Part shown: positions 9,088 to 17,704 of the stretch, in pieces
Numbering within the stretch: position 1 is the stretch's first letter
How the letters are laid out: every line of letters begins with the position of its first letter
From: Terriglobales bacterium
Lineage (GTDB): Bacteria; Acidobacteriota; Terriglobia; Bryobacterales; Bryobacteraceae
Direction of reading: 5' to 3'
DNA length: 64,000 bases
NCBI GenBank assembly: GCA_027485675.1
Contig: JAIXQP010000018.1
Coordinates: forward strand, 141,647 to 205,646
Program-made: the position numbers and the translations under genes
The notes under the pieces: generated by a model
The model's database searches: none
What the model saw: the letters and a program-made list of their open reading frames with translations, nothing else
Told to the model about the DNA's origin: nothing

Positions 9088-9789
9088 TTACGCCGTGGCG
9101 CCGAAGGGGCGGCGCTGCTCTTCGACGATGCGCCCGTCGAAAAGTTGAATGGTGCGCCCGGCGAGCCCGGCGAAGCGAGGGTCGTGGGTCACCATGCAGA
9201 TGGTGGCGCCGCCGCGGTGCAGTTCTTCGAGCAAGGCCATCACCTGTTCGCCGTTCTGGGAATCGAGATTGCCGGTGGGCTCATCGGCCAGCAGGATGGC
9301 GGGGTTGCCGGCCAGGGCCCGAGCGACGGCGACGCGCTGCTGCTGGCCGCCCGAAAGCTGCGAGGGGTAATGCCGTTCGCGGTGACTCATGCCCACCCGT
9401 TCGAGAGCATCCCGCACCGCCTTCTTCCGCTCACCGGCCGGCATGTGGCGGTAGGTCAGCGGCAGTTCCACGTTTTCGTACACCGACAGATCGCCGATCA
9501 GATTGAAGGCCTGGAAGATGAAGCCGATCTCGCGGTTGCGGATCCGCGCCCGCTCCCCGGCCTTCAGCCCGCTGGCGGGTTGGCCGTTCAAAGTGTAGCT
9601 GCCGCCGCTCGGGGAATCGAGAAGACCCAGAATCGCCAGCAACGTCGACTTGCCGCAGCCGGAGGGGCCGGAGATGGCGACGTACTCGCCGCGTTCTATC
9701 CGCATCTCGATCCCCTGCAGGGCGTGCGTCTCCACTTCGTCGGTTACGAAGCGCTTGCTGACGCTGGTCATCTCAATAATCGGTGTCAT
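9088..9789 (-). CDS. ABC transporter ATP-binding protein (LolD/MacB type)
   Basis: A 233-residue stand-alone nucleotide-binding domain. Walker A is GPSGCGKST, the signature is LSGGQQQRVAVARAL, and Walker B ILLADEPTGNLD is followed by the H-loop MVTHD. The family powers LolCDE or MacB-like membrane-extraction and export systems. No permease is next to it: the gene is preceded (4-bp overlap) by a TPR/HEAT protein and by an anti-sigma/sigma pair. The partner permease is therefore expected elsewhere, or the ATPase is an orphan. Confidence 0.94.
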   Translation of the reverse strand: MTPIIEMTSVSKRFVTDEVETHALQGIEMRIERGEYVAISGPSGCGKSTLLAILGLLDSPSGGSYTLNGQPASGLKAGERARIRNREIGFIFQAFNLIGDLSVYENVELPLTYRHMPAGERKKAVRDALERVGMSHRERHYPSQLSGGQQQRVAVARALAGNPAILLADEPTGNLDSQNGEQVMALLEELHRGGATICMVTHDPRFAGLAGRTIQLFDGRIVEEQRRPFGATA

Positions 9790-10877
9790 TCGTCCTTTCC
9801 CAGTAACTCCACCAGATAGGCGGTTGCTTCTTTGCTGTTCATTCCCGTCAACCGCTCGACGGCGGCGCGCTTCAACTCGCTATCGGTCTCCTTGCGGGCG
9901 ATCGCAATGAGTAAGTCCGCCTTGCGGCTGGCGGCCAGCCCGTCGAGGATGGCGCGTTTGGCGTTCTTGTCCGTCTCACCGGGGTACAACTGCGCCAGTT
10001 CGGCGTGGCCGCCCGCCGCCCCGAGCATGTGCAGCACCTCGCGGCGCAGCTCCGGGTTGCTCTCGGACTTAGCGGCCATCAGCAGGCGCTCTTTATCGCG
10101 GCCGATCAGGAAACCGCGGATGACGGCGCGCTTCACGTTGAGGTCCGTCGTGGTGGCGTACAGATCCGCGAGGGCCTGCCGGGATTCGGGCGTATTCAGC
10201 ACGCCGAGATACTCGACGGCCGTAGCCTGCAGGTCCGGGTTGGTGCCGCCCTTGGCGTACTGCGTCACGATCTCCCGGGCCCGCGCGCTCCGGCCCTGCG
10301 CCAGCACGAACAGGGCCCGCTTCTTGAGCCGCGGCCCGTTTTTGGGCGAATTCAGCACCTTTTCGAGCATCGGCACGGCGGACTCCGGATCGCTGTGCAT
10401 CAGCCCGTTGATGGCGATGAGCTTGAGTTCCTCATCCTCGGCCGCCTCCGGCCGCGGCGGCTGACCGGCGGCCTGCTTCACGGCCACGGCCAGGGCGCGG
10501 GCGTCGTTGAGCCAGCCGCTCTTGGGGTGGCTCTTTTCGAGTTCCGCTAAAGCCGTCAGCGCATCGGCCGAGCGGCCAAGGCGGGAGAACGCGTACGCCT
10601 TCCAATACAGCGCGCCATCGGCGCGGTTGGCTTGGCTGGCGGCCACGCGCCCGAACATTTCGGCGGCGCGTTCGTACTGCTTGCGGTCGAGCTCTCGGGC
10701 GGCGCGCTCATAGGAGTCCCGGCCCTCCCAGGCGATCTTGGCCGGCGGGGCGGGGGGCGGTGGCGGCGCGGGGGGCGGCGGCGCCGGCTGTCCGAAGCTG
10801 ATCAACGACAGGCTCATTCCTGTTAGGCAGATACGAGCGGTCCTGCGCGTGAGTTCAAAGAAAGTAACTGCAGTCAT
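9786..10877 (-). CDS. Exported TPR/HEAT-repeat protein
   Basis: A 363-residue protein beginning with a signal-like segment (LTGMSLSLISFGQ) followed by a proline-rich linker of repeated P and A residues. A TPR-like part follows at about residues 50-140 (YERAARELDRKQYERAAEMFGRVA, ALYWKAYAFSRLGRSADALTAL). The rest is a series of helical repeats of about 30-35 residues of HEAT/PBS-lyase character (ESAVPMLEKVLNSP, PDLQATAVEYLGVLN, PELRREVLHMLGAAG, SELKRAAVERLTGM). It is probably a periplasmic scaffold. It overlaps the anti-sigma gene upstream and the ABC ATPase downstream by 4 bp each, so it is likely part of the stress regulon headed by the sigma factor. Confidence 0.8.
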   Translation of the reverse strand: MTAVTFFELTRRTARICLTGMSLSLISFGQPAPPPPAPPPPPAPPAKIAWEGRDSYERAARELDRKQYERAAEMFGRVAASQANRADGALYWKAYAFSRLGRSADALTALAELEKSHPKSGWLNDARALAVAVKQAAGQPPRPEAAEDEELKLIAINGLMHSDPESAVPMLEKVLNSPKNGPRLKKRALFVLAQGRSARAREIVTQYAKGGTNPDLQATAVEYLGVLNTPESRQALADLYATTTDLNVKRAVIRGFLIGRDKERLLMAAKSESNPELRREVLHMLGAAGGHAELAQLYPGETDKNAKRAILDGLAASRKADLLIAIARKETDSELKRAAVERLTGMNSKEATAYLVELLGKDE

Positions 10878-11581
10878 AAGTTTCCTTTTTCCGTGGCCGG
10901 CTCTGCCGCCAGGATGCGAATTTCAAAGACGATGCCTTTGCTGGCGATGCGGGCCCGCAGGCTGTTGCGTTGCGCGGAGGTCAACTTGGTGGGGCTGTGG
11001 GCGATTTCGAGCAGGATCTCTTCGAGTCCGGCCAGCAACTGGCCCACGCGGGCCTCCTGCGCGTTCTCCGCCGTTTGCTTATAGATCCGGTTGTCGCCCA
11101 GCAACTGCTCGGCGTGTTGCTGCTGCCAGGAGATGTCCATCGCACCCGCCGGCGCATTCTGGATTTCGGAAAGCACCATCAGGCTGCTGGCCAGGTGGCC
11201 ATCGAGAGCAACGCGCAGCAGGCGCGGCGTCGGATCGTCCACCGCTGCCACGGCGGCCGGCGCCGGGGTTCGCGTCCGTTCATAGGCCGATCCCGCCAGA
11301 AAGGCGCCGATGAGGATGGCCGCCGCCAGCGCCGCGAGAAAAGCGGGGCGCGGCCAACTCCGCCGCGGCTCGCCCTGCCGCCGCACCGCCTGCCAGACCT
11401 GCTGGCCGTAGTCCGGCCCCCGCTCCGGCACCGGCGCGGCGTCGAGCGAGTTCAGCACCCGCTGGAGGCTCTGGTAGGCGGAGCGGCACTCCGGGCATTC
11501 GTCGAGATGCGCCTCGCCGCCGCCGGGTTCGGCTTCGCCGTAGTAGTGCAGAATCAGTTGCTCTTCGGAAAGATGGTTCAT
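10874..11581 (-). CDS. Anti-sigma factor with zinc-finger domain
   Basis: A 235-residue protein. The N-terminus has an anti-sigma zinc-finger motif with H25, C29 and C32 in EAHLDECPECRSAYQ, the HX3CX2C pattern of ZAS domains that hold ECF sigma factors. A single membrane helix (FLAALAAAILIGAFLAGSAYE) follows, then a periplasmic helical domain with LLGDNRIYKQTAE and a C-terminal ILLEIAHSPTKLTSAQRNSLRARI segment. It overlaps the sigma gene by 4 bp, the classic arrangement. The assignment as regulator of the adjacent sigma factor is inferred from this. Confidence 0.85.
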   Translation of the reverse strand: MNHLSEEQLILHYYGEAEPGGGEAHLDECPECRSAYQSLQRVLNSLDAAPVPERGPDYGQQVWQAVRRQGEPRRSWPRPAFLAALAAAILIGAFLAGSAYERTRTPAPAAVAAVDDPTPRLLRVALDGHLASSLMVLSEIQNAPAGAMDISWQQQHAEQLLGDNRIYKQTAENAQEARVGQLLAGLEEILLEIAHSPTKLTSAQRNSLRARIASKGIVFEIRILAAEPATEKGNL

Positions 11582-12141
11582 GTCAGCGTCACCCAGGGCA
11601 GGAGCGCCCGCCGCAGTTTGCGAACCGCGCGGAAGATGCTTTGTTTGGTGGCGTTCTCGCTCAGGCCCAGCGATTCGCCGATCTCCACCAGCGGAACACC
11701 GTCGTAGTGCCGCATCGTAAAGGCCACCCGCTCATGCGGGCTCAACTGCTGCATCGCCTCGGCGATCCGTTCGCCGAGCAGTTGGGAGGAGACCAGCCGC
11801 TCCGGCGTCGGGGCCGTCGAAACCGGTTCCCGCTCCGCGGTCCCCGGCCGGTTCTTCCGCAAGGAGTCCAGCGCCAGATTTCTCGCAATCGTGTGGATCC
11901 AGGTGGAAAAGCTGGCGCGCGATTCATAACGATGGATCTCCCGGTAGGCTCGCAAAAACGTCTCCTGCACGATCTCGTCGGCGTCGGTCTCGTTGCCGGT
12001 GATGCGATAGGCGGCCCGGAAGACACTTTGGCTGTGCCGGTCGACAAGAAGCGCGAACGCGTCCTTCTCGCCTGCCTGCACCCGGATGACGACCGCCATG
12101 TCGATCTCGTGCATTTTCCCGATTAGACTGACACGCGGCAT
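11578..12141 (-). CDS. RNA polymerase sigma factor, ECF subfamily
   Basis: This ECF sigma factor has region 2 (DAFALLVDRHSQSVFRAAYRITGNETDADEIVQETFLRAYREIHRYE and FSTWIHTIARNLALDSLRK, quoted in parts). Region 4 is ERVAFTMRHYDGVPLVEIGESLGLSENATKQSIFRAVRKLRR. The open frame extends to 12234, but that would overlap the divergent murB start. I therefore place the start at ATG 12141 (187 aa), with 12114 or 12099 as alternatives; 12099 has a weak GAG ribosome site. It heads the sigma/anti-sigma/TPR-HEAT/ABC operon. Autoregulation is likely but no promoter was proved. Confidence 0.9.
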   Translation of the reverse strand: MPRVSLIGKMHEIDMAVVIRVQAGEKDAFALLVDRHSQSVFRAAYRITGNETDADEIVQETFLRAYREIHRYESRASFSTWIHTIARNLALDSLRKNRPGTAEREPVSTAPTPERLVSSQLLGERIAEAMQQLSPHERVAFTMRHYDGVPLVEIGESLGLSENATKQSIFRAVRKLRRALLPWVTLT

Positions 12142-12164
12142 CGCGGTTAGCCATAATCGAAAAA

Positions 12165-13127
12165 ATGACTTCAGCCCTCGCGGCGCTGGAACGGCTCCAG
12201 ACCATCCCGGGCTTATCGGTGCGACCGGGCGCACTGTTGCGGGACTATACGCGGTTCCGGTTGGGCGGCCCCTGCCAGGCGCTGCTGGTCACCACGAACG
12301 AAGCGGCCTATCGCGCGGCGCTCCAGATTTTGACTGGCTCCGGCCTGACCTGGACCACCATCGGCGGCGGGACGAACTTGATTGTGAGCGACGCCGGGTA
12401 TCCGGGCCTGGTGCTGCAGTACGCGGCGGCGGAATTGGCCGTGGAGGGTACGAGAGTCCGGGTGGACGCCGGCGCGGAACTGAATGACCTGGTGGATTTC
12501 GCGAACACGAATGGACTGGCGGGAATCGAGTCGATGGCCGGGATCCCGGGCTGGGTGGGCGCGGCGATCTACGGGAACGCCGGCGCCTACGGGCAGTCGA
12601 TCGCCGAACGGATCGAATGGGTTCGTTTCGTAAAGGACGATTCCGTGATGCAGTTCAACCGCGAGGAGTGCGCGTTCCGCTACCGGGAGAGCCTCTTTAA
12701 GCGCAATAAGGACTGGCAGATTCTGTCGGCCGGTCTGGTGCTCGAACCAGGTGACCGGGCGGCGCTGGCGGCGCGGTCGGCGGAGATTCGCGCGATGCGC
12801 GACGCCAAATTCCCGCCCACGATGCAGTGCGCCGGCTCAATCTTCAAGAATCTGTTGCTGCGGGAACTTGCGCCGGAGGTGGCCGCGCAGGTGCCGGCTA
12901 ACGTCATCCGCGAAGGCAAGATTCCGGCCGGGTGGTTCCTCGAAGAGGTGGGGGCGAAGGGGATGGCCGTGGGGGCGATTCGCGTGGCGGAGTATCACGC
13001 CAATCTGGTCTATAACTCCGGCGGCGGGTGCGCGGCGGACCTGGTGGCGCTGCTCGAGGAACTCAAGCGCCGGGTGCGGGAGCGGTTTGGTCTGGTGATC
13101 GAAGAGGAGGTCCAATTCCTTTCGTGA
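12165..13127 (+). CDS. murB: UDP-N-acetylenolpyruvoylglucosamine reductase
   Basis: A 320-residue FAD-dependent reductase that completes UDP-MurNAc synthesis in the cytoplasm. The FAD-binding segment [19 protein letters not shown] and [25 protein letters not shown] are canonical, as is the catalytic-Ser segment CAGSIFKNL near residue 226. Length and motifs are full. The start ATG lies 23 bp from the divergent sigma gene start, leaving little room for separate promoters. The TGA stop lies inside a short tandem repeat that continues into the next intergenic region. Confidence 0.95.
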   Translation: MTSALAALERLQTIPGLSVRPGALLRDYTRFRLGGPCQALLVTTNEAAYRAALQILTGSGLTWTTIGGGTNLIVSDAGYPGLVLQYAAAELAVEGTRVRVDAGAELNDLVDFANTNGLAGIESMAGIPGWVGAAIYGNAGAYGQSIAERIEWVRFVKDDSVMQFNREECAFRYRESLFKRNKDWQILSAGLVLEPGDRAALAARSAEIRAMRDAKFPPTMQCAGSIFKNLLLRELAPEVAAQVPANVIREGKIPAGWFLEEVGAKGMAVGAIRVAEYHANLVYNSGGGCAADLVALLEELKRRVRERFGLVIEEEVQFLS

Positions 13128-13167
13128 CAAACCTTATCGTGACAAACCTTATCGTGACAAACTGGGG
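13124..13167 (+). repeat. 15-bp tandem repeat across the murB stop codon
   Basis: Two exact copies of GTGACAAACCTTATC (13124-13138, 13139-13153) are followed by a third copy that diverges after GTGACAAAC. The first copy contains the murB stop TGA, and every copy contains TGA in the same frame. The array ends 4 bp before the start of the isomerase gene. It could be a simple slippage array. Confidence 0.8.
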
Positions 13168-13170
13168 AAC

Positions 13171-14088
13171 ATGCTTACTCTCGGATTCGTCACGGCGATT
13201 CTGCCGGATCTCTCCCTCGCGGAAGTACTGAGCTTTGCCTCGAAGAACGGCTTCTCCGCTGTTGAAGTGATGTGCTGGCCCCAGGGCAAGGCGGAGCGCC
13301 GCTACGCCGGGGTGACCCATATCGATGTGGCTGGTTTCTCGGCCGACGACGCCAAGCGGGTGCAGGACTTGACGGCGCAGTTCGGCGTCTCCATCAGCGG
13401 CTTGGGCTACTATCCGAATCCGCTCACGGCCGATGCCGACGAAGCCAAGACCTACACGAACCACATCAAGGCCGTCATCAAGGCGTCGCGGATGCTGGGC
13501 ATCGGCGTGATGAACACCTTCGTGGGCCGCGACCATACCAAGTCCGTTGACGAGAACTGGCCGCGCTTCCTGAAAACCTGGAAGCCGTTGATCAAGTACG
13601 CCGAGGACCAGGGCGTGAAGGTCGGCATCGAGAACTGCCCCATGTCCTTCACGAAGGACGAATGGCCGGGCGGCAAAAACCTGATGACCTCGCCCGCCAT
13701 CTGGCGCCGCGCATTTAACGACATTCCGAGCGACAACTTTGGGTTGAACTTCGACCCGTCGCACTTCATTCTGCAGCACATGGACTACTGCCAGGCGATG
13801 CGCGAGTTTGCGCCGAAGCTCGTCCACATGCACGCCAAGGACGCGCGGATTGACACCGAGAAGCTGAATCAGGTGGGCGTGTTTGCCCACCCCAACCTGT
13901 TCCACACGCCGAAGCTGCCGGGTCTGGGCGATGTGAACTGGAGCAAGTTCTTCAGCGTCCTGACCGAGACCGGCTATAAGGGCGCGGTCTGCATTGAAGT
14001 CGAAGACCGGGCGTTTGAAGGCTCGCTCGAACTGCGGGAAGCAGCGCTCGTGCAGAGCGGCCGCTATCTCAAGAACTTTATTCAGTAA
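13171..14088 (+). CDS. Sugar phosphate isomerase/epimerase family (xylose isomerase-like TIM barrel)
   Basis: A 305-residue AP-endonuclease-2/xylose-isomerase-like TIM barrel. Recognised by the order of segments: [55 protein letters not shown] (metal-ligand Glu), LNFDPSHFI (Asp and His), [10 protein letters not shown] (His) and [12 protein letters not shown] (Glu). This ligand set fits a divalent-metal sugar isomerase or epimerase; the substrate cannot be read from the sequence. The ATG is preceded by GGGGAAC, an adequate ribosome site. No neighbour suggests a sugar pathway. Confidence 0.88.
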   Translation: MLTLGFVTAILPDLSLAEVLSFASKNGFSAVEVMCWPQGKAERRYAGVTHIDVAGFSADDAKRVQDLTAQFGVSISGLGYYPNPLTADADEAKTYTNHIKAVIKASRMLGIGVMNTFVGRDHTKSVDENWPRFLKTWKPLIKYAEDQGVKVGIENCPMSFTKDEWPGGKNLMTSPAIWRRAFNDIPSDNFGLNFDPSHFILQHMDYCQAMREFAPKLVHMHAKDARIDTEKLNQVGVFAHPNLFHTPKLPGLGDVNWSKFFSVLTETGYKGAVCIEVEDRAFEGSLELREAALVQSGRYLKNFIQ

Positions 14089-14172
14089 GCTGCTCTCCCC
14101 TTGCGTGGGCCTGTTTACTGCGGTAGCTTAATCAGGCCCCGCACTTCGTCCGCCAACCGTTTGGACTCCACC

Positions 14173-15207
14173 GTGAATGACCTGCTGATAGTCCGCTTTG
14201 TCTTCGTTGTTGCCCTGGCCGTGGCGGCATTCGTGCTGCAGCCCGCGGGGCTGCCACCGTGGCTCGCGGGCGCCGTGGGCGCCGTGGCGGGATTGTCGAT
14301 TGTGATGTTCGAATTGCGGGTACGGCAGATCTCCCTGAAGCGACTGCTGGGGGCCGCCGTTGGGAGCATTCTCGCGATTCTCGGCGCTTATCTGATGACG
14401 CTGGTCCTGGCGCAGGCCTTTCCCGGCAATCGGGATACGGTGCCGTTTCTCCAGGTGATGCTGCTGTTCTGGATGACCTATTGCGGGCTCGTGGTGGGGG
14501 CCAACAAAGGCGAACTGCTGAACCTGGGCGCGTGTGGCGGGGTGTTCGGCGGCGATGCGCCGGCGGCCGCGAAAGAAGATCTGAAGATTCTCGATACCAG
14601 CGTGATCATCGACGGGCGGATTGCCGATATCGCCGAGACCGGCTTCATCGAAGGCACGTTCGTGATTCCGACGTTCGTGCTGCGGGAGCTGCAACTGGTG
14701 GCCGATTCGGCCGATTCGATGAAGCGGAACCGGGGGCGGCGGGGGCTCGATATTCTCAGCCGGATTCAGAAGAACCCCGACCTGCACATCCGCATCGTCG
14801 AAGAGGATTTCCCGCAGGTGCGGGATGTGGATATGAAGCTGCTCGAGTTGGCTAAGCACATGCACGCCAAGGTGCTGACCAACGACTTCAATCTGAACAA
14901 GGTGGCGCAGATCCACGGCGTCGAGGTCCTGAACATCAATGAGCTGGCCAACTCGCTCCGGCCGGTGGTGCTGCCGGGCGAGCTGATGAAGGTCTTCATC
15001 TTGAAAGAGGGTAAAGAGCAGAATCAGGGGGTGGCGTACCTGGACGACGGGACGATGGTGGTGGTGGACAACGCCCGGAAGATGATCTCGAAGACGATTG
15101 AAATTTCGGTGACCAGCGTGCTGCAGACGACGGCCGGCAAGATGATCTTCGGCCGCTTTGATGAGCGGACGCACTCTGCCGAAAAGGTGCAGGCCGCGCT
15201 ACACTAG
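14173..15207 (+). CDS. PIN/TRAM domain membrane protein (YacL-like)
   Basis: I place the start at a GTG (14173), giving 344 residues; a longer TTG start at 14101 adds a sequence that does not resemble the family. Three or four membrane helices come first ([53 protein letters not shown]). A PIN nuclease domain follows, with acidic residues in [42 protein letters not shown] and [11 protein letters not shown], and then a TRAM-like beta-barrel. This architecture is that of YacL proteins, often found beside ispD and ispF, as here. An RNase role is inferred from the fold. Confidence 0.88.
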   Translation: MNDLLIVRFVFVVALAVAAFVLQPAGLPPWLAGAVGAVAGLSIVMFELRVRQISLKRLLGAAVGSILAILGAYLMTLVLAQAFPGNRDTVPFLQVMLLFWMTYCGLVVGANKGELLNLGACGGVFGGDAPAAAKEDLKILDTSVIIDGRIADIAETGFIEGTFVIPTFVLRELQLVADSADSMKRNRGRRGLDILSRIQKNPDLHIRIVEEDFPQVRDVDMKLLELAKHMHAKVLTNDFNLNKVAQIHGVEVLNINELANSLRPVVLPGELMKVFILKEGKEQNQGVAYLDDGTMVVVDNARKMISKTIEISVTSVLQTTAGKMIFGRFDERTHSAEKVQAALH

Positions 15208-15218
15208 AGTCCCTGACC

Positions 15219-15938
15219 ATGAAAGTAGCTGTCATCCTTCCGGCGGCGGGCCTTGGCACCCGCATGGCGAAATCGCAACCGGACGCGGCCCACAATCGGA
15301 AACAGTTTCTCGTCCTCGAGGGCTCGCCGATTCTGCTGCACACGATCCGGAAGTTCGCCCAAAGCGCGACTGTCTCCGAGATCGTAGTGGCGCTGCGCGG
15401 GGACGATATCGGCTGGTTTCAGGAGTTGCTGGACCAGGAGGCGCTCGCCAAGCCGGTGCGCCTGGTAGTGGGCGGGGACTCGCGGCAGGAGTCGGTGGAA
15501 CATGCGCTGGCGACGCTTGATGAGTCCGTGGACCTCGTCGCGGTGCACGATGCGGTGCGGCCGTTCGTCAGCCTGGAACAGATTGAAGCGGTGATCGCCG
15601 AAGCGGCGGCTTGCGGCGCGGCGATTCTGGGTGTGGTGCCGGTGGATACGGTGAAGCGCGCTTCGCGGCACCGGATTGAGACGACCATTCCGCGGGAAAG
15701 GCTCGTCCTGGCGCAGACACCGCAAGTGTTCCGGCTGGCGCTGTTGCGGCAGGCGTTCGCGCAGGCGACGGCGGATAGCTTTACGGGCACGGACGAATCT
15801 TCGCTGGTCGAGCGCCTCGAAAACGTCGACGTCCATGTGGTGCCGGGCAGCGACCGCAATATCAAGATCACCAAGCCGACCGACCTCGAACTGGCCAAGG
15901 CTTTCCTGGCGGAAGAGGCGGCCCGGAAGCCGGCATGA
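15219..15938 (+). CDS. ispD: 2-C-methyl-D-erythritol 4-phosphate cytidylyltransferase
   Basis: A 239-residue enzyme of the MEP isoprenoid pathway (third step: CTP plus MEP to CDP-ME). It has the nucleotide-binding start VILPAAGLGTRMAKSQ, the KQFLVLEGSPILLHTI segment, VAVHDAVRPFVS, the central VPVDTVKRA and C-terminal TDESSLVERL, all typical of IspD. Its stop overlaps the ispF start by 4 bp, so the two are co-translated. It starts 11 bp after the PIN/TRAM gene. Confidence 0.95.
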   Translation: MKVAVILPAAGLGTRMAKSQPDAAHNRKQFLVLEGSPILLHTIRKFAQSATVSEIVVALRGDDIGWFQELLDQEALAKPVRLVVGGDSRQESVEHALATLDESVDLVAVHDAVRPFVSLEQIEAVIAEAAACGAAILGVVPVDTVKRASRHRIETTIPRERLVLAQTPQVFRLALLRQAFAQATADSFTGTDESSLVERLENVDVHVVPGSDRNIKITKPTDLELAKAFLAEEAARKPA

Positions 15939-16426
15939 TCGACATCCGGACGGGGCTCGGCTGGGACAATCACCGGCTAGCGCCGGGGCGGGTGCTGATT
16001 CTGGCGGGCGTCGTGATTCCGCACGAGACCGGATTTGAAGCGCATTCGGACGGCGACATTCTGTTGCACGCGGTGACGGACGCGTTGCTGGGCGCGGTGG
16101 CGCTAGGCGATATCGGGATGCATTTTCCGGATACGGACCCGGAATGGAAGGGCGCCTCGTCGGACCGGTTTGTGCGGCACGCGTTGGCGCTGGTGCACGA
16201 GCAGGGCTACCGGCTTTCAAACGTCGATACGACGGTGGTGCTGCAGCGGCCCAAGCTGAAGGATTTCCGGGCCAAGATCCGGGAAAGCTTGGCCGAGTTA
16301 GTCGGCCTGCCGCTCGACCGGGTGAATGTGAAGTTCAAGACGGCGGAGAAGGTGGGACCGGTGGGGGAGGAGCGTTCGGCGGAGGCCCAAGCGATCGTGA
16401 CGATCGTGCGCGATACTAGCGAATAG
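15935..16426 (+). CDS. ispF: 2-C-methyl-D-erythritol 2,4-cyclodiphosphate synthase
   Basis: A 163-residue trimeric enzyme of the MEP pathway. The zinc ligands are visible in the N-terminal GWDNHR (DxH), and HSDGDILLHAVTDALLGAVALGDIG carries the third ligand His; FPDTDPEWKGASS is the substrate loop. The C-terminus contains KTAEKVGPVGEERSAEAQA. Length is normal. Overlap with ispD indicates coupled synthesis of two non-consecutive steps of the same pathway; ispE is not here. Confidence 0.96.
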   Translation: MIDIRTGLGWDNHRLAPGRVLILAGVVIPHETGFEAHSDGDILLHAVTDALLGAVALGDIGMHFPDTDPEWKGASSDRFVRHALALVHEQGYRLSNVDTTVVLQRPKLKDFRAKIRESLAELVGLPLDRVNVKFKTAEKVGPVGEERSAEAQAIVTIVRDTSE

Positions 16427-16437
16427 AGAGGGTGTCT

Positions 16438-17697
16438 GTGAAGTTCGTTCTACCGCTATTCGCGTTTGCCGTTAGTGCTTTTGGCCAAGTGACCTACACG
16501 CGGGATATCTCGCGCGTTTTCCAGGCAAAGTGTCAACAATGCCACCGGGAAGGTGACATTGCGCCGTTTGCGCTGGACTCCTACGAGTCCGCGATCACCT
16601 GGGGCGAGGACATTCAAAGGGCGGTTGAGGAGCGGCGGATGCCGCCGTGGAAGCCGGTGGACGGTTTCGGCGAGTTTCAGCACAACTTCGGACTGACGGC
16701 CGAGGAGCGGGACCTGATTTTGAACTGGTACCGCGGCGGGGCCGCGGAAGGCGACCCCCGCGACCTGCCGGAGCCGCTGGCGGCCACCGGAGAGTTCCGG
16801 CTGGGCGACCCCGATGTGGTGCTGACCATGCCGCAGAGCTATAACTTGAAGCGGCGCGGCGACACCTACCGGTGCTTTGTGATCCCCACTGATTTCGGGG
16901 CGGACCGGTTTATCGATGCGTTTCAAGTGGTGCCGGGGAACCGGCAGGTGGTACACCACGTGATCCTTTACCTCGATACGTCGGGTAAGGCGCGGCAGAT
17001 GGACGGCAAGGACGGCGAGCCGGGCTATGACTGCTTCGGCGGGCCGGGCGACGGGATTCCACTGACGCTTTCGAGCATGGCCGGGGGCTGGGTGCCGGGC
17101 ATGGCGACCAACCGTTTTCCGGCGGGCGTGGGAACGCTGCTGCCGAAGGGGGTCGACATCATCATGCAGGTGCACTACTACCCTGGCGGGCGGACCAACC
17201 AGGAGGATCAGACGCGGGTGGGCCTGTATTTCGCGCAGGGCGAGGTGAGCAAGCGCCTCGTGTATCTGCCGATTCTGAATACCTCGTTCCGCATTCCGGC
17301 GGGGGCTGAGAACCACGAGGTGACGGCGACGTTCCCCATTCCGCCGCTGTTCGACGCGACCGCTTATCTGGTGGCGCCGCACATGCATCTGCTGGGCCGG
17401 CAGTTCAAGCTCGAAAAGATCCGTCCCAACGGCCGCGTGGAACCGCTGATCTACATCGACAACTGGGACTTCAACTGGCAGGGCTTCTATCAATACCAGG
17501 GGCCGGTCCGGCTCAACGCTTTTGACCGGGTACGGGCGACGTGTACGTTCGACAACTCGGAGAAGAATCCGCGGAATCCGAGCAATCCGATAAAGATTGT
17601 CCGCTGGGGGGAAGGGACCGAAGACGAGATGTGCATCGGCTTCCTGGGTGTGACCTTCGACCGCGAGAACGTCGTGCCGTTTAACCAACCGTTGTAG
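16438..17697 (+). CDS. Secreted c-type haem / copper ascorbate-dependent monooxygenase-like protein
   Basis: A protein of 419 residues from the GTG at 16438, which has an AGAGAGG ribosome site 5 bp upstream; a GTG two codons earlier is possible. The signal peptide is FVLPLFAFAVSAFGQ. A haem c motif CQQCH at about residue 30 is followed by MPPWKPV, typical of the single-haem N-terminal domain. The rest resembles the copper type II, ascorbate-dependent monooxygenase fold: VVHHVILYLDTSG (His pair) and APHMHLLGRQFKLEKI (HxH). The expected location is periplasm or cell surface. The substrate is unknown; a hydroxylase role is inferred from the fold. Confidence 0.8.
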   Translation: MKFVLPLFAFAVSAFGQVTYTRDISRVFQAKCQQCHREGDIAPFALDSYESAITWGEDIQRAVEERRMPPWKPVDGFGEFQHNFGLTAEERDLILNWYRGGAAEGDPRDLPEPLAATGEFRLGDPDVVLTMPQSYNLKRRGDTYRCFVIPTDFGADRFIDAFQVVPGNRQVVHHVILYLDTSGKARQMDGKDGEPGYDCFGGPGDGIPLTLSSMAGGWVPGMATNRFPAGVGTLLPKGVDIIMQVHYYPGGRTNQEDQTRVGLYFAQGEVSKRLVYLPILNTSFRIPAGAENHEVTATFPIPPLFDATAYLVAPHMHLLGRQFKLEKIRPNGRVEPLIYIDNWDFNWQGFYQYQGPVRLNAFDRVRATCTFDNSEKNPRNPSNPIKIVRWGEGTEDEMCIGFLGVTFDRENVVPFNQPL

Positions 17698-17704
17698 GAG
17701 GCAC

